A stretch of 64,000 nt of DNA from Vibrio litoralis DSM 17657 (GTDB lineage: Bacteria > Pseudomonadota > Gammaproteobacteria > Enterobacterales > Vibrionaceae): contig NZ_KE384566.1 in NCBI RefSeq assembly GCF_000426765.1, positions 591,830 through 655,829 of the forward strand, read 5' to 3'. The notes beneath the pieces were generated by a model that did not search any database, had not been told where the DNA came from, and worked only from the letters and a program-made list of their open reading frames with translations. A program made the translations under genes and the position numbers. This document shows, in pieces, positions 44,861-54,630 of the stretch (positions within the stretch are counted from its first letter, which is position 1; each line of letters starts with the position of its first letter).

Positions 44861-45919
44861 ATGACAAACGTAACGGCTTGTAGTGACGAAAGTGCTGCAA
44901 AGAAAATGAGCTTCCTCGATCGTTATTTAACGGTTTGGATTTTCCTCGCGATGGCGTTAGGTGTGGCTATCGGGTTTGTTTATCCTGAAGTCGCGCAGTG
45001 GAATGAAAGTATGTCGGTGGGCTCAACCAATATCCCATTGGCGATTGGCCTTATCTTAATGATGTACCCACCGCTAGCAAAAGTGGATTACAGCCTACTT
45101 GGTGAAGTCACTCGTGATAAAAAAGCCATTACTTTGTCATTAGTGATGAACTGGGTTGTCGGTCCAATCTTAATGTTTGCCTTAGCCATTATCTTTTTAC
45201 GTGATTACCCAGGTTACATGGCAGGCTTGATCTTAATTGGTCTAGCACGTTGTATTGCGATGGTATTGGTATGGAATGATATTAGTGGCGGTAACAAAGA
45301 GTACGGCGCAACCTTGGTGGCATTAAACAGTGCTTTCCAAATCGTGACTTACAGCTTCATGGCTTGGTTATTCATCACGGTATTGCCTCCTTACTTTGGT
45401 TTAGAAAGCTTTGCTATTGATATCACGATTATGGATATTGCTGAAAGCGTATTGATCTACCTTGGTATTCCATTTTTAGCTGGTTACTTAAGCCGTAAAA
45501 TCTTGGTCGCATCGAAGGGTGTGCAATGGTACAACGAAGTCTTTATTCCTCGAATTTCTCCAATCACTTTAGTTGCATTACTGGCGACTATCGTTCTGAT
45601 GTTTAGCCTAAAAGGTGAAATGATTGTAGAACTGCCAATGGATGTATTACGCGTTGCAGTACCGCTGATCATCTATTTCTTAGTGATGTTCTTTGTGAGC
45701 TTTTATGTAGGTAAAAAACTGGGCATTCCTTACGACCGTAATGCTTCAATTGCCTTTACTTCTTCAGGTAACAACTTTGAATTAGCGATTGCCGTGGCGA
45801 TTGCCGTATTTGGTATTAACTCAGACCAAGCCTTTGTTGGTGTAATCGGGCCTTTAGTTGAAGTACCGGTATTGATTGCGTTGGTCAATGTCGCATTGAG
45901 AATGAAGAAGAATTACTAA
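44861..45919 (+). CDS. acr3: Arsenite efflux permease Acr3
   Basis: This 352-residue inner-membrane protein has about ten helices. The Acr3 family signature is visible: [20 protein letters not shown] with conserved Cys131 in helix 4, and [20 protein letters not shown] with the helix-9 motif. It extrudes arsenite using the proton-motive force. It lies 102 bases after arsR1, presumably in one transcript. Confidence 0.93.
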   Translation: MTNVTACSDESAAKKMSFLDRYLTVWIFLAMALGVAIGFVYPEVAQWNESMSVGSTNIPLAIGLILMMYPPLAKVDYSLLGEVTRDKKAITLSLVMNWVVGPILMFALAIIFLRDYPGYMAGLILIGLARCIAMVLVWNDISGGNKEYGATLVALNSAFQIVTYSFMAWLFITVLPPYFGLESFAIDITIMDIAESVLIYLGIPFLAGYLSRKILVASKGVQWYNEVFIPRISPITLVALLATIVLMFSLKGEMIVELPMDVLRVAVPLIIYFLVMFFVSFYVGKKLGIPYDRNASIAFTSSGNNFELAIAVAIAVFGINSDQAFVGVIGPLVEVPVLIALVNVALRMKKNY

Positions 45920-45934
45920 GCGATATCAGCCTCA

Positions 45935-45973
45935 GGACAATACGATTTATTAAACTAATGGGTCGTATTGTCC
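45935..45973 (+). other. 11-bp inverted repeat after acr3
   Basis: GGACAATACGA (45935-45945) and TCGTATTGTCC (45963-45973) are perfect arms with a 17-base loop and no T-run. It probably stabilises or ends the arsR1-acr3 message. Confidence 0.6.
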
Positions 45974-46083
45974 CAAACAAAAGAACGTTAGAAATACGTT
46001 TTAATTTTTACTTTCCAGATGAATTGCAATAAAAGTGAAATACAAAGAAGGCAAAATAATTCTTAATTTATTTTCATTGGTAA

Positions 46084-46103
46084 TATATGGATATTCACAT
46101 ATA
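46084..46103. promoter_or_regulatory. ArsR-type operator 2
   Basis: TATATG-N8-CATATA is a perfect dyad sharing ATATTC in its spacer with the site before arsR1. It ends 12 bases before the arsR2 start. Confidence 0.6.
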
Positions 46104-46115
46104 CGGAGATTAGCA

Positions 46116-46457
46116 ATGTTGCCGCATCAATTTTTTAAATTACTTTCAGACGAAACTCGTGTGAGATGTTTACTGATTATTGCTCGTGAAAAACAAGTGT
46201 GTGTAGGAGAATTAACGATCGCGCTTAATGAAAGCCAGCCGAAAATATCTCGCCATTTAGCGTTATTACGTTCAAGCGGAGTCGTGATTGATGTTCGCCA
46301 AAGTCAATGGGTTTTTTACCGATTGTCGAGCGAGTTACCTGGCTGGATGAGAAAACAAATTCAAGGGCTAACAGAATCTAACTGTTTAAAGAAAGCATAC
46401 CAACAAGATATTTTGCGCTTATCTGAGATGGAATCACGTCCAGAGTGCTGTGTTTAG
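46116..46457 (+). CDS. ArsR-family repressor 2, atypical metal site
   Basis: The protein has 113 residues from ATG 46116, which has CGGAG upstream; an earlier ATG at 46035 would place the operator inside the gene. It resembles arsR1 ([32 protein letters not shown]), but the ELCVCDL motif is replaced by QVCVGEL, with one Cys. A Cys pair sits at the extreme C-terminus (ECCV). It therefore probably binds its inducer at a different site. It heads the GAPDH-phosphatase-arsJ genes. Confidence 0.85.
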   Translation: MLPHQFFKLLSDETRVRCLLIIAREKQVCVGELTIALNESQPKISRHLALLRSSGVVIDVRQSQWVFYRLSSELPGWMRKQIQGLTESNCLKKAYQQDILRLSEMESRPECCV

Positions 46458-46468
46458 AGGAAAATAAG

Positions 46469-47470
46469 ATGTCTATAAAAGTAGGAATAAATGGATTTGG
46501 TCGTATTGGACGCTTAGCGTTAAGAGCATCGTTTGATTGGCCTGAGATTGAATTTGTACAAATTAATGATGTAGCAGGGGATGCAGCAACACTTGCGCAT
46601 TTATTAGAATTTGACTCTGTACAGGGCCGTTGGCACCATGAAGTGACTAGCGAAGGCAATACGATTGTTATCAATGGTAAGGCGATTCAAACGTCAAAAG
46701 AAAAAGCCATTGATGCGGTTGATTGGTCTGGCTGTGATGTCGTGATTGAAGCGACTGGCGTTCACCGTAAAACAGAATTTCTTAATCAATATTTAGCACA
46801 AGGTGTTAAACGTGTTGTGGTTTCAGCACCAGTAAAAGAAGAAGGTATTGCGAATATTGTTGTTGGTGTGAATGATCATATTTTTGATCCGGCAATTCAT
46901 AAAATCGTAACCGCGGCTTCTTGTACCACTAACTGTATTGCGCCTGTGGTAAAAGTGATCCATGAAAAACTGGGCATCGCGCAATCTTCTTTCACTACGA
47001 TTCATGATTTAACTAATACTCAAACTATTTTGGACGCGCCACATAAAGACCTTCGTCGTGCTCGCGCCTGTGGCATGAGTTTGATCCCAACCACGACTGG
47101 TTCTGCAAAAGCCATCGTTGAAATCTTCCCTGATTTAGCTGGAAAGATTGACGGCCATGCGGTGCGCGTTCCACTGGCTAACGCATCATTAACTGACATT
47201 ATTTTTGATGTTGAGCGTGATACCACGGTTGAAGAAGTCAATCAGCTACTGAAACAAGCATCAGAAAATGAGCTTGAAGGTATTCTAGGTTTTGAAGCTC
47301 GTCCATTGGTTTCTATTGATTATAAAGGCGACCAACGTTCAACGATTGTTGATGCCTTGTCGACTATGGTTGTCGGCAAACGTATGGTGAAAATCTACGC
47401 TTGGTATGACAATGAAATGGGTTACGCAACACGTACTGCAGAATTAGTTCGTAAAGTCGGCCTAGCATAA
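46469..47470 (+). CDS. ArsJ-associated glyceraldehyde-3-phosphate dehydrogenase
   Basis: This 333-residue GAPDH has the NAD-binding [12 protein letters not shown] and catalytic SCTTNC with Cys152. The ATG at 46469 has AGAGGA upstream. In ars operons such GAPDH enzymes use arsenate in place of phosphate to form 1-arseno-3-phosphoglycerate, which ArsJ exports. The GAPDH-arsJ pairing and arsR2 place it in that pathway rather than in glycolysis. Confidence 0.9.
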   Translation: MSIKVGINGFGRIGRLALRASFDWPEIEFVQINDVAGDAATLAHLLEFDSVQGRWHHEVTSEGNTIVINGKAIQTSKEKAIDAVDWSGCDVVIEATGVHRKTEFLNQYLAQGVKRVVVSAPVKEEGIANIVVGVNDHIFDPAIHKIVTAASCTTNCIAPVVKVIHEKLGIAQSSFTTIHDLTNTQTILDAPHKDLRRARACGMSLIPTTTGSAKAIVEIFPDLAGKIDGHAVRVPLANASLTDIIFDVERDTTVEEVNQLLKQASENELEGILGFEARPLVSIDYKGDQRSTIVDALSTMVVGKRMVKIYAWYDNEMGYATRTAELVRKVGLA

Positions 47471-47483
47471 GGAAAAGTTTGTT

Positions 47484-47987
47484 ATGACACATCCCACATG
47501 GTTACTACCACTTGAAGTGGATAATGCAGGACTAGTATTAACACCTTGCCCAGGAACAAAAGGCGTTGAGCTTGCTGAGAGTATTACGCAGCTTAAATCT
47601 CAAGGGGTGAGCATTATCGTTACCGCTTTAAGTGTTAAAGAGATGCAAGAAGCTGGTGTTGAACAGTTACCGGAAGAAGTTGAAAAAGCCGGTCTGCAAT
47701 GGTTTAACGCACCAATTGAAGATGATCGCGCACCAGATGAAGCCTTTCATGCTCGTTGGAAGCACCTTGCTCCTTCTTTGCATAAAGCGATAAATAACGG
47801 CGAAAAAGTCGCGCTTCATTGCATGGGTGGTTCGGGCCGTACTGGCTTATTAGCGGCTCACCTGCTATTAGAAAAAGATTGGGAATTACCTGAAATTATG
47901 TCTCAAGTTCAAGCATTAAGACCGGGCGCTTTTACCAAACAAATTCAAATTGACTATATCAATCAGTTTGCAAAATCTGTTGCCTAA
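47484..47987 (+). CDS. Dual-specificity/Tyr-type phosphatase in the ars operon
   Basis: This 167-residue protein carries the Cys-x5-Arg phosphatase loop HCMGGSGRTG (His112, Cys113, Arg119). An upstream EDDRAPDEAF segment can supply the general acid Asp, as in CDKN3/KAP-like phosphatases. It starts 13 bases after the GAPDH stop. Its role in arsenate resistance is not clear to me. It might remove a phosphate from an arseno- or phospho-intermediate, or act as a regulator; an arsenate reductase role is possible, since those also use this type of Cys loop. Confidence 0.85.
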   Translation: MTHPTWLLPLEVDNAGLVLTPCPGTKGVELAESITQLKSQGVSIIVTALSVKEMQEAGVEQLPEEVEKAGLQWFNAPIEDDRAPDEAFHARWKHLAPSLHKAINNGEKVALHCMGGSGRTGLLAAHLLLEKDWELPEIMSQVQALRPGAFTKQIQIDYINQFAKSVA

Positions 47988-48034
47988 TTTAACGCTGGTT
48001 TGATCAATTAATTTTTAATAATTAATAAAACCAA

Positions 48035-48067
48035 AAGAGCTGCCTTCTTTGGGTGGCTCTTTTTTTT
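48035..48067 (+). terminator. Terminator between phosphatase and arsJ
   Basis: AAGAGCTGCC and GGTGGCTCTT arms around a short loop are followed by a run of T, 14 bases before the arsJ start. Read-through or a separate start would be needed for arsJ. Confidence 0.8.
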
Positions 48068-48074
48068 AAAGAGA

Positions 48075-49307
48075 ATGATTATGCTGTCTCAAATTAATCA
48101 AAATATCCGTCAGTACATGCTGGTTACCTTTAATTACTGGAACTTCACCATTACCGATGGCGCATTGCGCATGTTGGTTGTGTTGTATTTCTATGATTTA
48201 GGCTATTCCACATTAGAGATTGCTTCTTTATTTTTGTTTTATGAATTCTTTGGTGTGGTCACGAACCTAATCGGTGGTTGGTTAGGGGCAAGGCTGGGCT
48301 TAAACCGAACCATGAATATAGGGCTAGGCATGCAGATAGTCGCCTTAGCCATGTTGGCGGTGCCGAGTGTGTGGTTAACCATTCCTTGGGTGATGGCCGC
48401 GCAAGCCTTATCGGGTATTGCCAAAGACTTGAACAAAATGAGCGCCAAAAGTTCGATCAAGACCTTAGTGCCTAAAAATGCGCAAGGGGCGCTGTATAAG
48501 TGGATCGCCATTCTCACTGGCTCTAAAAATGCCCTAAAAGGTGTCGGTTTCTTCATCGGTGGTGCCTTACTGTCTTTAATTGGTTTCCAATATGCTGTTG
48601 CAGCGATGGCGGGTGTGTTGCTTTTAGTCTTTATCATGAGTTTAATTTTTTTAAAAGCTGATTTAGGCAAAGCCAAAACTAAACCTACGTTTTCGGAGAT
48701 TTTTTCCAAATCTAGCAGCGTGAATGTGCTGTCTGCGGCACGCATGTTTTTATTTGGTGCGCGTGATGTTTGGTTCGTTATCGCACTGCCGATTTACTTA
48801 GGAAGCGTGTTTGGCTGGGATCATAGTTCGGTAGGGGGCTTTCTTGCATTATGGGTGATAGGTTATGGCTTGGTTCAAGGTTTTGCACCTAAAATAACCG
48901 GAGCAAAATCAGGCCAAGTTCCAGATGGTAAATCTGCCATTGCATGGGCCTTTGTCCTTTCCGCGATAACAGGCGTGATTGCTTATAGCGTACAAATGCA
49001 ATGGAATCCTGAACTGGTTATTGTAATTGGTTTGATGATATTTGGCGCAGTATTCGCCGTAAACTCATCACTGCATTCTTACCTGATTGTTAGCTATGCC
49101 AAAGGCGACGGCGTTTCATTAGACGTTGGTTTCTACTACATGGCCAATGCGATGGGACGTTTAATCGGTACTATCTTATCTGGCTGGGTATTCCAAACCT
49201 GGGGATTTGCGGCTTGCTTGTGGGTGTCATTCACTTTCTTAGCGTTAACGACTCTCATTTCATTTTGGTTGCCGAGTCGAACTAACCAAAAACTCGCACA
49301 ACAATAA
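48075..49307 (+). CDS. arsJ: ArsJ organoarsenical efflux transporter
   Basis: This 410-residue major facilitator has 11-12 helices. The start MIMLSQINQNIRQYMLVTFN, then YWNFTITDGALRMLVVLYFY, and the QALSGIAKDLNKMSAKSSIK segment are characteristic of ArsJ. It exports 1-arseno-3-phosphoglycerate made by the upstream GAPDH. A second ATG at 48081 is possible. An intrinsic terminator just upstream suggests attenuated or tuned expression. Confidence 0.92.
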   Translation: MIMLSQINQNIRQYMLVTFNYWNFTITDGALRMLVVLYFYDLGYSTLEIASLFLFYEFFGVVTNLIGGWLGARLGLNRTMNIGLGMQIVALAMLAVPSVWLTIPWVMAAQALSGIAKDLNKMSAKSSIKTLVPKNAQGALYKWIAILTGSKNALKGVGFFIGGALLSLIGFQYAVAAMAGVLLLVFIMSLIFLKADLGKAKTKPTFSEIFSKSSSVNVLSAARMFLFGARDVWFVIALPIYLGSVFGWDHSSVGGFLALWVIGYGLVQGFAPKITGAKSGQVPDGKSAIAWAFVLSAITGVIAYSVQMQWNPELVIVIGLMIFGAVFAVNSSLHSYLIVSYAKGDGVSLDVGFYYMANAMGRLIGTILSGWVFQTWGFAACLWVSFTFLALTTLISFWLPSRTNQKLAQQ

Positions 49308-49439
49308 TGTTATCAATCGGAATCTAAAAATGTCTAGGTAGAATAGCCTCATCGACTTAAATAACAGGAATGCGGTAGCTTTACCAATGGCTTGGATTCT
49401 TAGGTTATGTGTTTGCGATACATTTCAATTTAATCGGTG

Positions 49440-49466
49440 AGGTTCAAGGGAGGTTGCCTTGAACCT
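49440..49466. other. Hairpin between convergent arsJ and helicase
   Basis: AGGTTCAAGG (49440-49449) and CCTTGAACCT (49457-49466) form a perfect 10-bp stem with a seven-base loop. T-runs are poor on both strands. As the two genes converge here, it is a likely transcript-end structure. Confidence 0.6.
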
Positions 49467-49478
49467 TACCAACAATCT

Positions 49479-50717
49479 TTAACCGCGCTTTGGCTTTCCT
49501 TTAAACTCTTTGATACTACGCTTCTGCGCGCTGCGACGATTCGCTTGTTTATCACGTTCAGGACGTTTTGCTGCCCCAGAACTGGGTTTGTCAGTGACAG
49601 GAAAACCTGCCAAATTATCGAGAGGTAGTGCGCGTTTGGTTAGCTTACGTATTGCGTCTAATGCCAATCTTTCCGCATGGCATACCAAAGATATTGCCAA
49701 CCCAGTGTGACCAGCACGAGCGGTACGCCCAACTCGATGGACATAAACGGGGGCACTTTCAGGGAGGTCAAAGTTAATGACCACTGGTAGCGCATCAATA
49801 TGAATGCCGCGAGCAAGTAGGTCGGTCGCAATGAGCACTTGGATGTTTTGTTGTTTAAAGTCAGTGAGATTTTGTTCGCGTGTTATTTGGTCTTTATTTC
49901 CATGTAAGGCGGCGGCTTTAACGCCAGCTTTAATCAGTTTTTTAGCTAAAGCATCGGCATTGTCTTTGGCGCTAATAAAAACCAGAACTTGTTGGTTGGA
50001 ATGTTGAGCCAGTAATGCCCGTAGTGCTTTGGTTTTACTGCCTTTATTTACTAGATATAGTTGCTCATCAATATGGTCGACGATGCTATTTTCTGTATTA
50101 GACTGAATTTTCTTGGCATTTGGCATGATGGAATGCATTTTTTGCGCTAATTCATCGGCTAGGGTAGCTGAGAAACACAGCGTTTGGCGCGAGCTAGGCA
50201 TAAAATTAATGATGCTTTGAAGGTCTTTCCAAAATCCCATATCAATTAAACGATCGGCTTCATCTAATACCAAGTGTTGGATTGCGGATAAGTCGAGTTT
50301 GTTTTCTTTGATAAGCGCCAATAACCGGCCTGGTGTCGCGATAATTAATGCAGGACTTTCGGCGAGTTGCTGTAATTGTTGTTCAATATCTACGCCGCCA
50401 AATAGGCTTGCTACTTTAATGTCTATGCTTTGAGTGAGTGGTTGTAGGCTGTGGCTTATTTGTCGTGCGAGCTCACGAGTTGGCACAATGATTACTGTGT
50501 GAACTTTACAGCTGTTTTTAGGTTCTGCTGCAATCATAGAGAGTAGTGGTAGGCCAAATGCGTATGTTTTGCCACTGCCAGTTTGCGCTAGAGCGAGTAC
50601 ATCGGTGTGGTTTAAAATTTCTGGGATCACTTGTTGCTGAATAGGGCTAGGAGTGACAACGGAATCGGGTAATGCTTTGATCAGTGAGGAATTGAGTTTG
50701 AGTTCGTTAAAAGTCAT
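49479..50717 (-). CDS. DEAD-box RNA helicase (RhlE-like)
   Basis: The protein has 412 residues from MTFNELKL at 50717. All DEAD-box motifs are present: Q-motif PSPIQQQVIP, Walker A AQTGSGKT, PTRELARQ, DEAD in VLDEADRLIDMGF, FSATL, and HRVGRTARAGHTG. The basic C-terminus (RSAQKRSIKEFKGKPKRG) resembles RhlE-type tails that bind RNA. It probably acts in ribosome assembly or mRNA decay. Exact orthology among the DEAD-box paralogues is uncertain. Confidence 0.85.
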   Translation of the reverse strand: MTFNELKLNSSLIKALPDSVVTPSPIQQQVIPEILNHTDVLALAQTGSGKTYAFGLPLLSMIAAEPKNSCKVHTVIIVPTRELARQISHSLQPLTQSIDIKVASLFGGVDIEQQLQQLAESPALIIATPGRLLALIKENKLDLSAIQHLVLDEADRLIDMGFWKDLQSIINFMPSSRQTLCFSATLADELAQKMHSIMPNAKKIQSNTENSIVDHIDEQLYLVNKGSKTKALRALLAQHSNQQVLVFISAKDNADALAKKLIKAGVKAAALHGNKDQITREQNLTDFKQQNIQVLIATDLLARGIHIDALPVVINFDLPESAPVYVHRVGRTARAGHTGLAISLVCHAERLALDAIRKLTKRALPLDNLAGFPVTDKPSSGAAKRPERDKQANRRSAQKRSIKEFKGKPKRG

Positions 50718-50867
50718 GAAGATCTGCCTGCCAAAAATATGCGCAGAGTGTAGCACACAAGGGCGCTAGGAGTGGGAATAGACAAAGCTCGTGTTTTATA
50801 ACGCTTAACTTGACCTGAAGTAGACTTGAGGTTTTATGCTTTCCAAAATTCATTAAGGAAAGCCAAG

Positions 50868-51038
50868 ATGCAAACGGACTATGTAAAAATATTAGCGCAA
50901 AAAACCTATCAGGAAAAACCAGTTAAAACGCTGCATACCTTTAAAAGGCAAAAGTTTCATGCGATGAGCTTTTTTATGGGAGTAGCAACATCATTGTTAT
51001 TGTATGGCTATAGATGTTGGAAAGCCGCCATCGTTTAG
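50868..51038 (+). CDS. Small single-helix membrane protein
   Basis: The protein has 56 residues from ATG 50868, which has AAGGAAAG upstream. The N-terminal half is basic and polar, followed by one membrane helix (HAMSFFMGVATSLLLYGY) and a short tail. I do not know the family. The gene's end runs into a bidirectional terminator shared with ybjL. Confidence 0.6.
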   Translation: MQTDYVKILAQKTYQEKPVKTLHTFKRQKFHAMSFFMGVATSLLLYGYRCWKAAIV

Positions 51039-51059
51039 TTTCGATAGCGGCTTTATATT
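51021..51059. terminator. Bidirectional terminator
   Basis: AAAGCCGC/GCGGCTTT with CATCG/CGATA between form an almost perfect stem with a loop of about eight bases. A/T tracts lie on both sides. It serves the small gene and, in reverse, the convergent ybjL. Confidence 0.8.
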
Positions 51060-51077
51060 TGACGGTTAACGTAGAGG

Positions 51078-52760
51078 TTAACTTAATATAATGATTAAGG
51101 TACCGGCGAGCGTCATTAAGATATTGGCAATGGCGTAAGTCCCCGCATAACCAAGTGCAGGAATAGTCGATTTCGCGTAATCGTTAACAACATCCATTGC
51201 TGGAGCACAGGTTCTTGCTCCGATGATTGCACCAAATAATAATGCACGGTTCATCTTCAATACATGAGCTCCAAATAAGTAGGCCGCCACAACCGGAAGT
51301 ACGCTAATAAGGAAGCTAACCCCAACAATTTTGAAGCCCATTTGGCCTAAATATTCGAGCATATTTGAACCAGCACTTAGGCCAATTCCCACCATGAAGA
51401 CCATTAAACCGAGATCTTTTATCATATTCAATGCACCTTGAGGCACATAACCAAAAGTCGGGTGGTTCGCTCTCAAGTAACCTAGGGTGATGCCTGAAAT
51501 AAGTAAGCCTACCGCATTACCTAGTCCGAAAGTCACTTGGCCAAATGTCATGGTGATCAAGCCAAACAATAAACCAATGATAAAGAAGCTACAGAAGGCC
51601 AGTAAGTCGGCAATTTGACTATGAATTGAGATAAAACCAATTCGTTCAGCTAAGCCAAGTACGCGGCTCTTTTCGCCACTGACCTGTAAAATATCACCTT
51701 TAGCTAGCACGATATTCAAGTCCATTGGCATTTCAATTTGTGCACGAACAACACGGTTTAAGAAACAGCCGTATTCTGCAATATTAAGGTCAGATAGCTT
51801 TTTACCGGCAATACTGTCACTTTTTACCACGATTTCTTCTTCGGCAATGCGAAGGTCAAGCAAGTTGCGGTCGAAAACTTCTTTACCGTTACGGAAGCTA
51901 GGATCAAGGCGAGCGTGACTATCCGGGTAACCGACTAAAGCAATCTCATCGCCGAGTTGTAATATAGCGTCACCATCTGGGTGGGCGAGGATACCATTAC
52001 GACGAATACGTTCGATGTAGCAACCAGTTTGGCGGTAAATGCCTAGCTCACGTAGGTTCTTACCTCCAGTCCAATCGATCAGTTCTTGTCCAACACGGTA
52101 AGCACGAATAATCGGTAAGTAGACTTTACGTTGGCCTGCACCACCAAGACCGCGCTCTTGAGCAATACGCTGTGCTGAATCACTGAGATTTTCTTTTTGC
52201 AGTTTAGGCAACAACTTGGCAAACATGATCATGCTGGTTAAGCCAATCAAATAAGATAATGCATAACCAACCGATAGGTTATCTAAAACCGTGGATAGCT
52301 GCATATTATCGGGAATGGTACCTAGTCCTGAGTTTAATGCGTCTTGTGCTCCTACCAAAATCGGTGTTGCGGTCATTGAACCCGCCATGATACCGGCGGT
52401 TAAGCCAAAATCGAGGCCAAAGAAGTGTCCTAAACCGTAAGTCAGTGTCGTAGCGGAGATCAGCACAATTAAGCTTAAAAAGAAGTAGTGCTTACCATCG
52501 CGGAAAAAGATACCGAAAAAGTTAGGCCCAGCTTCGATGCCGACACAATAGATAAACAGCATAAAACCGATGGTTAGCGCCTCGGCATTAAATACAAAGC
52601 CGAGATTTCCCATGAATAGAGCGGTAAGCAACACACCAATGGAATTGCCAAGTTGAAAGTTTCCGAAACGGATTTTACCAATAGATAAACCGATCGCTAA
52701 TACGACAAACAAGAGTAGTATAGGATTTTGGTTTAAAAGTGCAGCAACGTCTATATTCAC
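51078..52760 (-). CDS. ybjL: YbjL-like putative transporter (aspartate:alanine exchanger family)
   Basis: The protein has 560 residues from GTG 52760, which has TGAGAA upstream and gives MNIDVAALL, matching the family start; E. coli YbjL has 561. Two sets of five to six helices flank two TrkA-C (RCK) domains at ~200-370. The helix motif [15 protein letters not shown] and its repeat [14 protein letters not shown] are typical of the AAE transporter family. The substrate is unknown; the name aspartate:alanine antiporter is by family only. It lies next to grxA, as in E. coli. Confidence 0.88.
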   Translation of the reverse strand: MNIDVAALLNQNPILLLFVVLAIGLSIGKIRFGNFQLGNSIGVLLTALFMGNLGFVFNAEALTIGFMLFIYCVGIEAGPNFFGIFFRDGKHYFFLSLIVLISATTLTYGLGHFFGLDFGLTAGIMAGSMTATPILVGAQDALNSGLGTIPDNMQLSTVLDNLSVGYALSYLIGLTSMIMFAKLLPKLQKENLSDSAQRIAQERGLGGAGQRKVYLPIIRAYRVGQELIDWTGGKNLRELGIYRQTGCYIERIRRNGILAHPDGDAILQLGDEIALVGYPDSHARLDPSFRNGKEVFDRNLLDLRIAEEEIVVKSDSIAGKKLSDLNIAEYGCFLNRVVRAQIEMPMDLNIVLAKGDILQVSGEKSRVLGLAERIGFISIHSQIADLLAFCSFFIIGLLFGLITMTFGQVTFGLGNAVGLLISGITLGYLRANHPTFGYVPQGALNMIKDLGLMVFMVGIGLSAGSNMLEYLGQMGFKIVGVSFLISVLPVVAAYLFGAHVLKMNRALLFGAIIGARTCAPAMDVVNDYAKSTIPALGYAGTYAIANILMTLAGTLIIILS

Positions 52761-53085
52761 GGTATTTCTCAAGTGAAATTAAAGTATAACAAAGAATAGG
52801 TGAGTTATTCGAGATATCACATCTTTGTGCATCGTTTAATCAAATAACAGTATAAATTTAATGCGAAGTGTATCGGATAAATGAGTAATTAATAAGAGGT
52901 AATGTGGAGTTTTAATATTAAATTTTACATTATTGCCAAATAGTTAATGTATGGTTGATTTTGTGGTGTGGTTTTCTGTGTGGCAATAAAAAAATGGTCA
53001 GAAAGTTCTGACCATTTTATCGGGGGGAAGCTTCTTTTTACGCTTGCATTTTCAAGCCATAAAGAACTTCTTAGCTAGCGAGAAA
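52761..53085. other. ybjL/grxA intergenic region
   Basis: These 325 bases hold the grxA terminator (52990-53019) and then an A+T-rich stretch that should contain the ybjL promoter. I see no further gene or clear operator. Confidence 0.5.
52990..53019 (-). terminator. grxA terminator
   Basis: ATGGTCAGAA and TTCTGACCAT form a perfect 10-bp stem with a two-base turn. On the minus strand it is followed by seven T. Confidence 0.9.
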
Positions 53086-53352
53086 TTATTCGCTGTATAA
53101 ACCTAGGTTTGCTTTTGCATAAGCTTCAAATTCTGTAAATCCACCTACGTGATCTTGGTCTACAAAAATTTGAGGAACGGTTTCAACTGGTTTACCAACG
53201 GTTTTTTCTAAGTCAGCTTTACTGATGCCTTCTGCATGAATATCAACATAGCGGTAGTTGAAGTCATCACGCTCTTCTTTTAACTTTTCCGCTAGCTCTT
53301 TTGCTCGTACACAAAACGGGCAAGCGGGACGACCAAAAATAACTACAAACAT
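53086..53352 (-). CDS. grxA: Glutaredoxin 1
   Basis: This 88-residue glutaredoxin has the active site CPFC (11-14) in FGRPACPFCVRAKEL, and TVPQIFVD with the cis-Pro, plus GGFTEFEAY for glutathione binding. It reduces ribonucleotide reductase and mixed disulfides using glutathione. GGAGATAAACC precedes the ATG. Next to ybjL, as in enteric bacteria. Confidence 0.95.
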   Translation of the reverse strand: MFVVIFGRPACPFCVRAKELAEKLKEERDDFNYRYVDIHAEGISKADLEKTVGKPVETVPQIFVDQDHVGGFTEFEAYAKANLGLYSE

Positions 53353-53456
53353 GGTTTATCTCCTTCCAATTCGTTATGTGGCTCACTATGCCCTAAGATA
53401 ATTCGTTTTTAAAGTTCAGATTAAGAGTTAAAAGTAATTAAGTATGTTGGATTAGC

Positions 53457-54311
53457 CTAAAATGGACTTGTTTTATCGTAACGAGAATCTTTTAGTACAT
53501 CTTTTACTCGTTTTAGATTTTCTCTAAAGCCTGATCCTCGACGTAAAGTAAAACCAGTCGCGAGTACATCAATTACTACCATTTGAACTACACGGCTTGC
53601 CATTGGCATATATACGTCGGTGTCTTCTGGTACATCGAGAGTAATCGCTAGATCGCACACTTGCTCCAAAGGTGAATCTTTGGCGGTAATGGCAATCACG
53701 GTTGCGCCATTTTCTCTGGCGAGTTGAGCGGTTTCTACTTGGCTTTTTGTTCGTCCGGTATGCGAGATCAAAACCACGACGTCATTTTCTGTCGAGTTAA
53801 TGCAGCTCATTCGTTGCATTACCACATCATCGAAATTCATGATTGGAATATTGAATCGAATGAATTTGTTCTGCGCGTCTTTTGCCACCGCAGAGGAGGC
53901 GCCCAAACCAAAGAATGAAATACGCTTCGCTTGCGTAAGTAAGTCGACCGCACGGTTAATTTGAAAAGGATCGAGGCTGTTTTTTGCAACATCCAAACAA
54001 GCCATGGTGGATTCAAAGATTTTATGAGTATAAGCGTCAGGGCCGTCAGATTCTTCTACATTACGGTTTACATAAGGTGTGCCGTTGGCCAAGCTTTGGG
54101 CTAAATGTAGTTTGAAGTCAGGGAATCCCTTAGTATCTAAGCGGCGGCAGAATCGATTGACGGTTGGCTCACTCACGTCGGCAATTTTGGCTAAGGTCGC
54201 AATACTGGAATGAATCGCCGTTTGTGGGGCTTCGATGATGACTTCTGCGACTTTTCTTTCAGATTTGCTGAAAATATCTAGGTTCTTTTGAATTTTTTCT
54301 AATGTATTCAT
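53457..54311 (-). CDS. hexR: HexR-type RpiR-family regulator of carbon metabolism
   Basis: The protein has 284 residues from ATG 54311, matching HexR length. An N-terminal RpiR helix-turn-helix (ADVSEPTVNRFCRRLDTKGF) is followed by a SIS sugar-phosphate domain (FFGLGASSAVAKDAQNKFIR and VVVLISHTGRTKSQV). HexR responds to 2-keto-3-deoxy-6-phosphogluconate and controls central carbon genes. A dyad like the HexR consensus lies upstream. The role fits the gluconate genes elsewhere in the window, but no HexR site was found there. Confidence 0.88.
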   Translation of the reverse strand: MNTLEKIQKNLDIFSKSERKVAEVIIEAPQTAIHSSIATLAKIADVSEPTVNRFCRRLDTKGFPDFKLHLAQSLANGTPYVNRNVEESDGPDAYTHKIFESTMACLDVAKNSLDPFQINRAVDLLTQAKRISFFGLGASSAVAKDAQNKFIRFNIPIMNFDDVVMQRMSCINSTENDVVVLISHTGRTKSQVETAQLARENGATVIAITAKDSPLEQVCDLAITLDVPEDTDVYMPMASRVVQMVVIDVLATGFTLRRGSGFRENLKRVKDVLKDSRYDKTSPF

Positions 54312-54618
54312 ATTGTTCTCGAAAATGCTGAGACTCAAAGCCTGATTTGATTACATGCGCATAATGGATAGTAATGCGCGGATAAATACTCGAGTCCATG
54401 AGTACATATACCCAAATGATTTGGGTATAGTCAGTATAACCAAGCTGAGGGGGATTCATGTATTTGGTGGGGATTTTTATAGTGATAACATGACAAACTT
54501 CAAATTAAGTTACAGTTTTGTAAGTTTTATACTCAAAATTATCTCTCAATAATGATGATATTGGTCGCTGAGTTTCTACTTTTAGAAAGAAATTTACAGA
54601 ATGTTTGTCTGGATTGTC
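54312..54618. other. hexR upstream region
   Basis: These 307 bases between panP and hexR contain the candidate HexR site at 54500-54514 and the panP 3' hairpin. The remainder is A+T-rich and likely contains the hexR promoter; no gene is visible. Confidence 0.45.
54500..54514. promoter_or_regulatory. Candidate HexR autoregulatory site
   Basis: Read on the minus strand, TGTAACTTAATTTGA matches 11 of 15 positions of the HexR consensus TGTAATTAAATTACA. It lies about 190 bases upstream of hexR, consistent with autoregulation. Confidence 0.4.
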
Positions 54619-54630
54619 TTAAACATTCTG
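54597..54630 (-). terminator. panP 3' hairpin
   Basis: CAGAATGTTT (54597-54606) and AAACATTCTG (54621-54630) form a perfect 10-bp stem with a 14-base loop, overlapping the panP stop. A T-rich stretch follows on the minus strand. Confidence 0.55.
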
